A DNA stretch of 6,639 nucleotides from Microcaldota archaeon (GTDB lineage Archaea > Micrarchaeota > Micrarchaeia > Micrarchaeales > CABMGC01). Positions 1 through 6,639 of this stretch are shown one piece after another. The position numbers and the translations under genes are program-made. The stretch covers positions 1 through 6,639 of the forward strand of contig JAJZKH010000040.1 in assembly GCA_021850955.1 (NCBI GenBank). The letters run 5' to 3'. Below the pieces are notes generated by a model that did not search any database, had not been told where the DNA came from, and saw only the letters and a program-made list of their open reading frames with translations. How positions within the stretch are numbered: position 1 is the first letter of the stretch; each line of letters opens with the position of its first letter.

Positions 1-2
1 CC

Positions 3-1295
3 TACCAGAATCGCCTTCGTGCCAAAAGCTTAAATTCTACTTTTTCAACAAAAATCAGACTTTATCAACAAAATTCGACTTTTTCAACAAAGCCTATCAC
101 AGCGATAAGCAGTGGACTTGGAATTTTTATACCGCTATATATATTATATCTTAAAGGAAATGTGTTTGATATAGGTCTTGCCTTTGCTTTTTATAACTTA
201 GTAAGCATACCTTCAGCTCTTTTCTGGGGAAAAATTACCGATATTTATGGAAAAAGCAAGCCATTCATATTATTGTCAGTGTTTCTTACAATACCAATAC
301 TTTTGCTCTTCGGTTTTTCTCAACAACTAAATAATACGTATATATACTACTCGCTCTTTGCCGTTATAGCAACAGCTGCTTCCCCTGCTCTGAATATACT
401 TGTAATGGGGACAAAACGGAACAAAACTCTTCCTAAATACTTCAGTAGGTACAGCCTATTTGGACTTATTGGATCTATTGTAGCTTATGGGTTTGGTGCC
501 TCTTTAGCAATTAATAATCCATCTACATATCTTTATTTGTTAATCTATCTGAATATAGCTGCGGCTATACTTGCTTTAATTTTAATAAAAGATCAACCAC
601 GAGAAATTAAAAATAGCCAAAAAATAACACTTGCAAATAATTTATTTCCTTTGCTTAACTCAATAACTGCTTTGCCAATATTAATGATAAGCAGTGATAC
701 AGTAATAAGAATACGCAATACAATAAAAAGCATAGAAAAGAAAAGAATTTATCAGCTTCTTGGTGCGATAATATTATTCAATTTTGGCTATTATATTTTT
801 AATACCTCTTATGTCCCTTACCTTAATGGGTATGGTCTTTCATACGCAAACATCTTCGCCATAAACCTTGCCAATGTTGTTGCGCAAATAATAATTTTTA
901 TTGCTATAATAAAAATTAAAAAAAGTTTAAAATTAGAAAGAGGATACATGCTATCTATAACATATAGAAGTACAGGATATGTGATTGCTGCAGCAGCTAT
1001 GTTCTTTCCAATGTTGTTTTTTTCTGTTAATATTATAGCGTACGCAATAGCAGGTTTTTCATATGCGTTATGGAATCTTTCATCGTCCGTATTACTTTAC
1101 GATATGATAAGAGGTAAGAAAGAGGGTTATTATGTTGGATTGTGGACCGGACTTCTAGGAGGTTCTGCTGTTTTGGGTGCCATGTTATCTGGAGTTATTA
1201 CAGTGGTATTTGGTTATCAGAGTACATTTCTAATAGCTACTGCTGTGACTTTGGGTTCTGGTCTGATCTTTCACAAAAAATTTGATAGTAAATAA
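3..1295 (+). CDS. MFS transporter, 5' end missing or disrupted
   Basis: This is a polytopic membrane protein of the major facilitator superfamily; the substrate cannot be told. The frame is open from base 3 to the stop at 1293-1295. The GTG at 162 is unlikely to be the true start because the bases before it encode SGLGIFIPLYILYLKGN, a typical first MFS helix. Counting from that GTG, FDIGLAFAFYNL to FWG is helix 2. GKITDIYGK (residues 23-31) is the MFS motif A between helices 2 and 3. Four more hydrophobic segments follow to about residue 143, then a polar central loop (about 144-195), then six segments ending near residue 372. With the upstream segment this makes 12 helices, as expected for MFS. 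The residues encoded by 3-92 are polar and overlap the direct repeats, so the natural N-terminus may have been replaced there. Either the gene starts to the left of the window, or it is a 5'-truncated remnant. Confidence 0.82.
   Translation, partial: YQNRLRAKSLNSTFSTKIRLYQQNSTFSTKPITAISSGLGIFIPLYILYLKGNVFDIGLAFAFYNLVSIPSALFWGKITDIYGKSKPFILLSVFLTIPILLLFGFSQQLNNTYIYYSLFAVIATAASPALNILVMGTKRNKTLPKYFSRYSLFGLIGSIVAYGFGASLAINNPSTYLYLLIYLNIAAAILALILIKDQPREIKNSQKITLANNLFPLLNSITALPILMISSDTVIRIRNTIKSIEKKRIYQLLGAIILFNFGYYIFNTSYVPYLNGYGLSYANIFAINLANVVAQIIIFIAIIKIKKSLKLERGYMLSITYRSTGYVIAAAAMFFPMLFFSVNIIAYAIAGFSYALWNLSSSVLLYDMIRGKKEGYYVGLWTGLLGGSAVLGAMLSGVITVVFGYQSTFLIATAVTLGSGLIFHKKFDSK
33..91. repeat. three tandem imperfect 20-base direct repeats
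   Basis: Copies lie at 33-52, 53-72 and 72-91 (the last shares one base with the second). Each contains the core ACTTTWTCAACAAA. By eye, copies 1 and 3 match at 19 of 20 positions, copies 2 and 3 at 17 of 20, and copies 1 and 2 at 16 of 20. Spacings of 20 and 19 bases put neighbouring copies on nearly the same face of the helix, but the copies do not keep the codon phase from one to the next. There are no spacers, so this is not a CRISPR array. The repeats sit beside a more GC-rich 26-base stretch at the window edge and abut the truncated-looking first helix of the MFS gene. They could be iteron- or operator-like sites, part of a mobile-element end, or a repeat at which an assembly broke. The sequence does not decide among these. 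Confidence 0.75.
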
Positions 1296-1407
1296 TGTTT
1301 TGTAATATCAATAAAAAATACAGTACAAAGTAATCAACACAGACAATAACATAGAATATTTAGAATTTTACGGATAATATTTAGTTTAATAATACAAAGA
1401 TATAGAG
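1296..1407. other. 112-base intergenic gap, A+T rich
   Basis: No reading frame of note lies here. The 5' part has short A and T runs, but I see no convincing T-tract or hairpin terminator for the MFS gene. The 3' part carries promoter-like sequence for the hydrolase gene, listed separately. Confidence 0.6.
1374..1392 (+). promoter_or_regulatory. candidate TATA boxes for the amidohydrolase gene
   Basis: Two overlapping TATA-like stretches are visible: TAATATTT centred near 1378 and TTTAATAA centred near 1388. In archaea the TATA box is centred about 26-27 bases before the transcription start. The first would place that start just before the ATG at 1408, and the second just before the ATG at 1417. 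Either gives a leaderless or nearly leaderless message. No Shine-Dalgarno sequence is evident. In such an A+T-rich gap chance matches are likely, so this is tentative. Confidence 0.4.
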
Positions 1408-2256
1408 ATGATTAATATGATAATAGATGCTCACGCGCATATGTTTACTGAGAAGATGTTTGCAGGTATTCATGCTCCAAACACAAAATATAAAATTTCA
1501 CAGGCGATGATAAACTCAGTGAAACACACAATAGATGATAATAAACAAGCATGGATAGAAGCTATGGATAAAGCTGGAATAGAAAAGACTATTTTTATGT
1601 CTACAGTATCATTAAATGAAGAGTTTACCTCTTTTATAAATTCAAGCGATAGATTTATTGGTTTTGCAAAGATAAATCCGGAGCTTCCTGATGCTATTGA
1701 AACGTTGAAAAAGGAGATTAAAGCGGGTATGAAAGGAGTAAAATTATATGCAACAAGCGGAGAGTTTAATGTAGGATCCGAAAAAGCATATCCATTTTAT
1801 CAGTATTGTGAAGAGAACAAAATACCAATAACTATACATTTTGGGGTTACTATTGGTATGACCGCAGACTTATATACAGGAAATCCAATACATCTTTCTA
1901 AGGTACTTTCGCTTTTTCCAGAGCTCAATTTTATAATTGCACATTTTGGAGCGGGATATTTCAGAGAGGCGCTTATGCTCAAATATAAAAGAGATAATTT
2001 ATATATTGAAACTTCAGGAACAAATAATTGGTTGCCCAATCAGGATAATTTCCTGAGTTTGAAGGATGTTTTCAAAAAATCTCTTGATGTTTTTGGACCC
2101 GATAAGATGATTTACGGTTCTGATACACGAATTTTTCCAGATGGATATAGATATCATATATTAAAACAGCAGCAAGATATTCTTAATGAGCTAAACGTAT
2201 CTGAAAATGATAAAAATAAAATAATGCACGATAATATACTTGGTTTATTAAAATAA
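1408..2256 (+). CDS. metal-dependent amidohydrolase (Amidohydro_2 / TIM-barrel type)
   Basis: This 282-residue protein looks like a cytoplasmic metal-dependent hydrolase or decarboxylase of the amidohydrolase superfamily, Amidohydro_2 branch (the ACMSD-like fold). The expected metal ligands are present in order: the HxH of DAHAH at His9 and His11 after strand 1, Lys112 in GVKLY, His144 in ITIHFG, His179 in IIAHFG, and Asp239 in YGSD. The tail HDNILGLL matches the usual last helix of the family. Length is normal. I see no signal peptide or membrane segment. The ATG at 1417 is a possible start three codons later; it would place DAHAH nearer the N-terminus as in many relatives. The substrate is unknown, and the next gene, an RNHCP zinc-ribbon protein, gives no clue. 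It probably has its own promoter, being 112 bases from the MFS gene. Confidence 0.88.
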   Translation: MINMIIDAHAHMFTEKMFAGIHAPNTKYKISQAMINSVKHTIDDNKQAWIEAMDKAGIEKTIFMSTVSLNEEFTSFINSSDRFIGFAKINPELPDAIETLKKEIKAGMKGVKLYATSGEFNVGSEKAYPFYQYCEENKIPITIHFGVTIGMTADLYTGNPIHLSKVLSLFPELNFIIAHFGAGYFREALMLKYKRDNLYIETSGTNNWLPNQDNFLSLKDVFKKSLDVFGPDKMIYGSDTRIFPDGYRYHILKQQQDILNELNVSENDKNKIMHDNILGLLK

Positions 2257-2258
2257 AG

Positions 2259-2600
2259 ATGTTAAAAATGGAAGATACTAATTTTCCTATGCATAATACA
2301 GATAAAAGATTTACTAAAAAAGTAGAAAATTTTATATGTGATAACTGCGGACAGAAGGTTAATGGCAATGGTTATACCGATCATTGTTATAATTGTCTTT
2401 ATAGCAAACATGTAGATATAATGCCAGGAGATAGAAAAAATACCTGCCGCGGAATAATGATTCCGGAATATACAATTTATGAAAATATGAGCTATACAAT
2501 ACATTATAAATGTGAAACTTGCGGCTTTAGAAAGAAGATCATTGCTGCTGCAGATGATAATGAAAAGATGCTTGAGGAGCTAGTAAAAACCAATAAGTAG
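2259..2600 (+). CDS. RNHCP-domain zinc-ribbon protein
   Basis: This small 113-residue protein matches the RNHCP domain family, whose function is not known to me. Seen in the sequence: CDNC (Cys27, Cys30), then YTDHCYNCLYSKHVD (Cys43, Cys46, His51), then PGDR (residues 56-59), Cys63 in TCRGIMIPE, then CETCG (Cys85, Cys88) and a family-like end around AAADDNE. That gives seven cysteines plus a histidine, enough for two zinc sites. The name-giving RNHCP motif reads TDHCY here, so Arg, Asn and Pro are replaced while both metal cysteines remain. The ATG lies two bases after the hydrolase stop, so the two genes are probably co-transcribed and perhaps translationally coupled. A second ATG at 2268 (Met4) is an alternative start. 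No Shine-Dalgarno sequence is seen. A nucleic-acid-binding role is possible but is inference. Confidence 0.85.
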   Translation: MLKMEDTNFPMHNTDKRFTKKVENFICDNCGQKVNGNGYTDHCYNCLYSKHVDIMPGDRKNTCRGIMIPEYTIYENMSYTIHYKCETCGFRKKIIAAADDNEKMLEELVKTNK

Positions 2601-2608
2601 TTGCTTGA

Positions 2609-2627
2609 GAAAGATATATATTATAAT
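2609..2627 (+). promoter_or_regulatory. TATA box with purine-rich BRE, likely leaderless promoter
   Basis: The purine-rich GAAAG (2609-2613) followed by ATATATATTATA (2614-2625) resembles an archaeal BRE plus TATA box. The box is centred near 2618, about 26 bases before the GTG at 2644. Transcription would therefore begin at or next to that codon and give a leaderless message. This supports the GTG start and a separate promoter for the three genes that follow. The T-rich stretch at 2621-2635 could also act as a terminator for the RNHCP gene. Confidence 0.55.
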
Positions 2628-2643
2628 TTTGTTTTAATGTATA

Positions 2644-3123
2644 GTGATTTTTGTGGAACTTAATGAAGCAGAACTTATAGAAAGAGAACTTACAGTAAGA
2701 AATTTGAGAGTTAGTAAAGAGGTTCTTGAAACGCGAAGATCAGCAGCCAGATGGCTTGCCCTTACTTTAGGAATAATAAATCCTGGAGAGTCGCGACTTA
2801 GCGCAATTGCAGTACTTGATTCAATAATTTACTTTCAGTTCATGAAAAAACAGGATCCAAACGTAAAGGAGTTGATAGAGTATATAAATGTAATGTGGGA
2901 ACCAATAAACGAAAAAACCCTACGATATCACTTACTTAGAATGAAAAAGATGGGTTTTATTGATAATGAACAGGGACATTTCTGTTTTAAGCCACCAGCA
3001 GTAGGAGATAGGTTTGATCCTAACGTTTGGAGTAACTGGCTTTTTGAGACTTTTTATAAGGAAATTTCAAAGAAGTTTGGAGATGTTGTAAACGATTTGA
3101 AAGAAAAAGAAAAAATGCAGTGA
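2644..3123 (+). CDS. winged helix-turn-helix DNA-binding protein
   Basis: This 159-residue, probably cytoplasmic protein carries a predicted winged-helix fold in its middle. RLSAIAVLDSIIYFQFMKK (51-69) and VKELIEYINVMW (74-85) form the first helices, NEKTLRYHLLRMKKMGFI (89-106) looks like the recognition helix, and NEQGHFCFK (108-116) the wing. The order resembles ArsR/PadR-like archaeal regulators. The N-terminal 40 residues (Glu/Arg rich, with RRSAARWLALTLGI) and the helical C-terminus, which ends in a charged run KEKEKMQ, could mediate dimerisation. The GTG start is chosen from the TATA spacing; the GTG at 2653 is possible. The ATG at 2637 is in another frame and closes at once. The stop overlaps the start of the surface-protein gene, suggesting coupled expression. 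The target and ligand are unknown. Confidence 0.7.
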   Translation: MIFVELNEAELIERELTVRNLRVSKEVLETRRSAARWLALTLGIINPGESRLSAIAVLDSIIYFQFMKKQDPNVKELIEYINVMWEPINEKTLRYHLLRMKKMGFIDNEQGHFCFKPPAVGDRFDPNVWSNWLFETFYKEISKKFGDVVNDLKEKEKMQ

Positions 3124-4745
3124 GGAATATGGATAAGAACAATGTTTTTTGGGTTATAATAGGCGTTTTGATAGTTGCCGCATTAGGAGTTATTTTTTAT
3201 TATTGGTTTCTTGCACCTCCCGCACCTATTGGTGTTTCTATTAAAATAAATCCATTACAAACCGTTCTTTATCCATATCAGCTTATTTATGCAACAGCAA
3301 ATATAACAAATACTGGAAAAACATATATACACGGTTTGAATTTTGGAGTTTTTTTCAACGGAAGTTTGGTAAATATTTATAATATTTCATTGCCTGTAGG
3401 CATGCACACAGAGATTAATTTTTCTCATGAAGCAATATCGCAAGGAGAGTACAATTTAAGTGTTATAGCAGATCCAACAGGAGGGGATAATTTAGAAAAT
3501 AGATCTACATCTCACGCAACGGTAGGATTTTATGTATTGAAGCGCTCTAATGCAACAGCATTTTCTATACTTAGTAATAATAATTCCTTTGAAAGCCTAA
3601 AAACTATAAGTGGTGGGGCATATGTTCCGCTTACATATTTAAATCAAAATTATGGGCTTAGTATTTTTAGAATGTCAGATGTTCCAGCTATAAATGCCTT
3701 TCTAACGCCAATATTGAATCTTACATATAGTTACATAAATAAAATGTACTCTGCAGAAGCCATTTATAAAAATAGCACAGTTTACTCGCTTTGGATTGCT
3801 GGACCATTAACTCAAAATGTTTTTGCTCAGGGAGCAAGAGGAGCGAATTTGAGTGTTTCAAACAAAACTCTTAATAACGAAAGTGTTATTTTTATTAATA
3901 TAGATAAAAACACAACACTGTGTAGTTGGTACGCAGGAGGATGGACAAAGGTAGTCGGAGTTATGGGAAGTCCAAATTGTTACCTGTTCATGAATAATTC
4001 AAAATATAATAATACATTAAATAATGCAGCAAAACTCAATATTTTAAAACCTATAGGAGAAAATGACACCATAGCCAATATTACAACTCTTTCTAAAATA
4101 GGCAATGGTTATGGAAAACTTTTTTTTGTTAACAGTTCATTTGTTTTTGAATCAATAGAACCAAACTTAGTAGGAAGCTCAGTTTGTTATGGTTTAATCA
4201 ATGTTGTAAATAATGTTAGTTACTGCAGCAGCTACGATTTTGGAAAGACAAGCGAGATAGGTCCTGTGTCGTTGTTTGATACGAAGGCGTATGTTGGGCA
4301 GTATAATCTTTCTATTCTTAATTTGATAAATACTTCACTAGTTACTGCTCAAATACCAAAAAACATAGGAGTTTTAGAAAATATAAAGATTAATGGAACT
4401 TCAATACAGTTTAGCAATGGAATATCGAATAGTTGTGTATTCAATGCTAGCGTTGTGTGTTCCTCTCCTGTTTTTGGATTGAATGGAATAACAATTAATT
4501 TACATAATAATTTAAACAGCACATTTTTAGTTAGAACAATGGCTTGCTATCAGTCTGGAATTCCAATATATGAAGGAATTAATCAAAGTATACCTGCACT
4601 TTCAAATAAAAGCTTCTCTGCGCCTTGCTATGAAAATGGTAATGTTATAAATGGAGTATCTTTAGGGCTTTACTTAAATATGATAATGAATTATTCGGTT
4701 GGAAGAGCAAACTATACCTCTGTTGGGCATGCATATTTAGTATGA
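3120..4745 (+). CDS. membrane-anchored, sequon-rich surface protein (CARDB-like N-terminal domain)
   Basis: This 541-residue protein is not a recognised enzyme. Residues about 8-31 (NNVFWVIIGVLIVAALGVIF and following) form one N-terminal hydrophobic helix, an uncleaved anchor or signal. The short, slightly basic start suggests that the remainder lies outside the cell. Residues about 38-137 resemble a CARDB-type beta-sandwich (ITNTGKTYIHGLNFGVFFNG, then a late SVIADPTGGDNLEN). The rest is Asn/Ser/Thr rich with no family I can name. By hand count there are about 29 N-x-S/T sequons from Asn61 to Asn531. The eight cysteines all fall in the second half, in close pairs (268/287, 356/369, 439/447, 476/503), as for four disulfides. 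There is no C-terminal membrane helix. GTG at 3120 overlaps the regulator stop as GTGA; ATG at 3129 (Met4) is an alternative. An envelope or adhesion role is inference. Confidence 0.75.
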   Translation: MRNMDKNNVFWVIIGVLIVAALGVIFYYWFLAPPAPIGVSIKINPLQTVLYPYQLIYATANITNTGKTYIHGLNFGVFFNGSLVNIYNISLPVGMHTEINFSHEAISQGEYNLSVIADPTGGDNLENRSTSHATVGFYVLKRSNATAFSILSNNNSFESLKTISGGAYVPLTYLNQNYGLSIFRMSDVPAINAFLTPILNLTYSYINKMYSAEAIYKNSTVYSLWIAGPLTQNVFAQGARGANLSVSNKTLNNESVIFINIDKNTTLCSWYAGGWTKVVGVMGSPNCYLFMNNSKYNNTLNNAAKLNILKPIGENDTIANITTLSKIGNGYGKLFFVNSSFVFESIEPNLVGSSVCYGLINVVNNVSYCSSYDFGKTSEIGPVSLFDTKAYVGQYNLSILNLINTSLVTAQIPKNIGVLENIKINGTSIQFSNGISNSCVFNASVVCSSPVFGLNGITINLHNNLNSTFLVRTMACYQSGIPIYEGINQSIPALSNKSFSAPCYENGNVINGVSLGLYLNMIMNYSVGRANYTSVGHAYLV

Positions 4746-4749
4746 TTTA

Positions 4750-6639
4750 ATGAAGGATATCTATTCCTTTTTTCTTGATATGTTTGGAGAGTTTACACAG
4801 ATACAAAAACTTGCTTTGCAGGAGATCGAGGAAGGAAATAATACATTGATAATTGCGCCTACCGGAAGTGGCAAAACAGAAGCAGCAATATTGCCCATAT
4901 TAAAAGATATACAAAAAAACAGAACAGAAGGAATATGTGTTTTGTATATAACGCCTTTGAGAGCATTGAATAGAGACATGATGAAGAGGCTCTCCATACT
5001 TTGTGATGCTGCAGGAGTAAGTATAGGAATAAGACATGGAGATACTAGTAGAAACGAAAGAGAAATGCAGGTAAAAACTCCTCCAGAATTACTAATAACA
5101 ACGCCAGAAAGCATGCAAAATATTCTTTTGTCTCCTAGATTAAGAGAATCATTAAAAAATTTGAGATATGTTGTTGTTGACGAAATTCATGAATTGTATT
5201 ATAATAAACGTGGAGCACAATTAGCTGTTGCGTTGGAACGTTTTCGAGAATATTCTGGAGAATTTATAAGAATAGGGATAAGCGCTACTGTTGGAAATTA
5301 TAAAGAAGCAGGAGCATTTTTGTTCAATGACAAAAAAAATAAAATAATAGTGTCAAATATTGAAAAAAAATTATCTGTTAAGATAACAATGCCAACCATC
5401 CCTTTGAGAAGGCATGATGAATTTAGGGCTTCTTTTGATCTTGATGATTCTGCAATGGCAAGAATAGAGTTTTTAGAAGATATAATAAAAACACATAATG
5501 CTTCGTTGATTTTTGGGAATACACGGCAAGTAGTTGAAACTGTTGGTAGCAGAATTCTTTTCCTCGGTAGACTTGAAAATCTTGAATGTGTAGGAATACA
5601 CCATAGTTCTTTGGATAAGGAAGAAAGAATTGATATTGAAAATGGCTTTAAAGATGGAAAAATTAAATCCATAATAGCCACAAGCTCTCTCGAGTTAGGT
5701 ATAGATATAGGAAAAATAGACATAGTCGTCCAATATGGTTCGCCACGACAGTCTACACGGCTGCTGCAGCGTGTTGGAAGAAGCGGGCATAAAGAAGGTC
5801 TTGTTTCAAACGGTATAATAATTGTATCTGGAATATTTGACGCTTTAGAATCTGCAGCTACTATAATTTCTGCTGAAAATAAGGATATAGAAAAACATTT
5901 TATGGATATATGCCCTCTAGATGTTCTTGCAAATCAAATATCAGCAATGGCGCTTGAATATAAAAAAATAAGTGTGGAAAAAATATTTAGCATTATAAAA
6001 AGATCTTCGTCTTTTAAAAGTCTAACTTTGGAGCAATTTATTGAGGTGGTCAAGTTTATGGCAAGCATAAAAACAATCTCAATTAATGAAGGTAATATTT
6101 TTACTGGTGTGGCTTCAAGAAAATATTTTATAAATAATATAAGTGTTATACCTGATACACCAAGGATTTTAGTAAGACAAATATCGACAAATAAAATAAT
6201 CTCGACTTTGGATGAGCGCTTTGTTTATAGTAGTATAGAGGAAGGCTATTCGTTCATAACAAAAGGAATTCCGTGGAAAGTAATAAAAATTGAGGAGGGG
6301 GTGATTTTTGTAGAGAGAAGCGAAGAAATAGATGCCGCAATACCAGATTGGATTGGAGAGGATATACCAGTATCTGCAAATATTGCAAAACAAACAATAT
6401 CTTTTTTTGCAGATTTTAAAAAAATAAGCGGTTTTTTTTATGATAAAGATTTAGTAGTAATAGATTCTTTTTTAAAAAAACAGAAAGAATTTTTTATACC
6501 AGAACTTGAAAGTATACTTTTTGAAGTGCTAGACGATTTTGTGGTATTTTATGTTCCTTTAGGCACGCTTGCAAACGGATTTTATGCGAGAAAAATGTCT
6601 AGTATATTTAAAAAAATGGAGATGGATGTTGTCTTACTA
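4750..6639 (+). CDS. Lhr-type superfamily 2 helicase, 3' partial
   Basis: This is an ATP-dependent 3'-5' DNA/RNA helicase of the Lhr group, which acts in repair and nucleic-acid remodelling in archaea. The frame is open for 630 codons to the window edge. Motifs are in order: FTQIQ (15-19), Walker A APTGSGKT (Lys42), TPLRAL (68-73), TTPES (117-121), DEIH box (144-147), SAT (178-180), LIFGNTR (253-259), HHSSL (284-288), ATSSLELGIDIG (310-321) and QRVGRSGH (340-347). Then come the winged-helix-like region (about 380-440) and the beta-barrel typical of Lhr with STLDERFV and ending IPDWIGEDIP, including Trp534. This is the Lhr-core layout rather than Hel308 or RecQ. Archaeal Lhr proteins are usually about 850-950 residues, so several hundred more should lie to the right. 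An in-frame TAG at 4738 makes the ATG at 4750 the only sensible start. The gap to the surface-protein gene is four bases and no Shine-Dalgarno sequence is seen. Confidence 0.95.
   Translation, partial: MKDIYSFFLDMFGEFTQIQKLALQEIEEGNNTLIIAPTGSGKTEAAILPILKDIQKNRTEGICVLYITPLRALNRDMMKRLSILCDAAGVSIGIRHGDTSRNEREMQVKTPPELLITTPESMQNILLSPRLRESLKNLRYVVVDEIHELYYNKRGAQLAVALERFREYSGEFIRIGISATVGNYKEAGAFLFNDKKNKIIVSNIEKKLSVKITMPTIPLRRHDEFRASFDLDDSAMARIEFLEDIIKTHNASLIFGNTRQVVETVGSRILFLGRLENLECVGIHHSSLDKEERIDIENGFKDGKIKSIIATSSLELGIDIGKIDIVVQYGSPRQSTRLLQRVGRSGHKEGLVSNGIIIVSGIFDALESAATIISAENKDIEKHFMDICPLDVLANQISAMALEYKKISVEKIFSIIKRSSSFKSLTLEQFIEVVKFMASIKTISINEGNIFTGVASRKYFINNISVIPDTPRILVRQISTNKIISTLDERFVYSSIEEGYSFITKGIPWKVIKIEEGVIFVERSEEIDAAIPDWIGEDIPVSANIAKQTISFFADFKKISGFFYDKDLVVIDSFLKKQKEFFIPELESILFEVLDDFVVFYVPLGTLANGFYARKMSSIFKKMEMDVVLL

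Noticed and set aside
1..33. Tail of another gene in frame 1 (PTRIAFVPKA then TAA at 31-33)
   Set aside because: Only ten codons are visible, and chance open frames of this length are common. It remains possible that a different gene ended here before the repeats.
33..91. Start or end of a CRISPR array
   Set aside because: Copies are directly abutting, only about 20 bases long, imperfect and without spacers.
2..153. Open frame 2 through the repeat region, ending with TAA near 152
   Set aside because: The peptide is Lys/Phe/Asn rich with no family signal, and it overlaps the better supported MFS frame.
1296..1407. Terminator, small RNA or tRNA in the gap after the MFS gene
   Set aside because: I found no stable stem, no T-tract of note and no tRNA-like arms by eye.
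1800..2504. Minus-strand open frames across the hydrolase and RNHCP genes
   Set aside because: They lie opposite strongly supported genes with conserved motifs, and their translations show no family features.
2637..2663. ATG at 2637 as the start of the winged-helix gene
   Set aside because: It is in a different frame and stops after eight codons; the GTG at 2644 opens the long frame and fits the TATA spacing.
4761..6393. Minus-strand open frames at 4761-5114, 5298-5723 and 6169-6393
   Set aside because: All lie opposite the Lhr helicase, whose motifs are intact throughout. These are shadow frames.

Overview
The window is a low-GC stretch (roughly one third GC by eye), most likely from an archaeon. 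The evidence is an archaeal-type Lhr helicase, TATA-like boxes set about 25-30 bases ahead of gene starts, no Shine-Dalgarno sequences at any start, and a membrane-anchored protein very dense in N-glycosylation sequons. These traits, the short intergenic gaps and the overlapping starts would fit a small-genome archaeon such as an ARMAN/DPANN or Thermoplasmata-like lineage. That placement is inference and no marker gene here settles it. All genes lie on the + strand.

Region 1 (1-1295): the left edge holds three imperfect 20-base direct repeats (33-91). They run straight into a major facilitator superfamily (MFS) transporter whose frame is open to the window edge. The first transmembrane helix is encoded before the GTG at 162, so the gene is 5'-partial or damaged. 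Region 2 (1296-2600): a 112-base non-coding gap with promoter-like A+T-rich sequence is followed by an Amidohydro_2-type metal-dependent hydrolase and, two bases after its stop, a small RNHCP-type zinc-ribbon protein. Region 3 (2601-6639): after a 43-base gap with a TATA-like box comes a compact run of three genes. These are a winged-helix DNA-binding protein, a secreted or membrane-anchored CARDB-like glycoprotein that starts inside its stop codon (GTGA overlap), and an Lhr-type DEAD/H helicase four bases later that runs off the right edge.

The three genes of region 3 are probably one transcript, but their products (regulator, surface protein, DNA/RNA helicase) have no obvious common pathway. 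I saw no CRISPR array, RNA gene, complete insertion sequence or recognisable defence system. The most unusual places are the repeat junction at the left edge and the uncharacterised regulator/glycoprotein pair.
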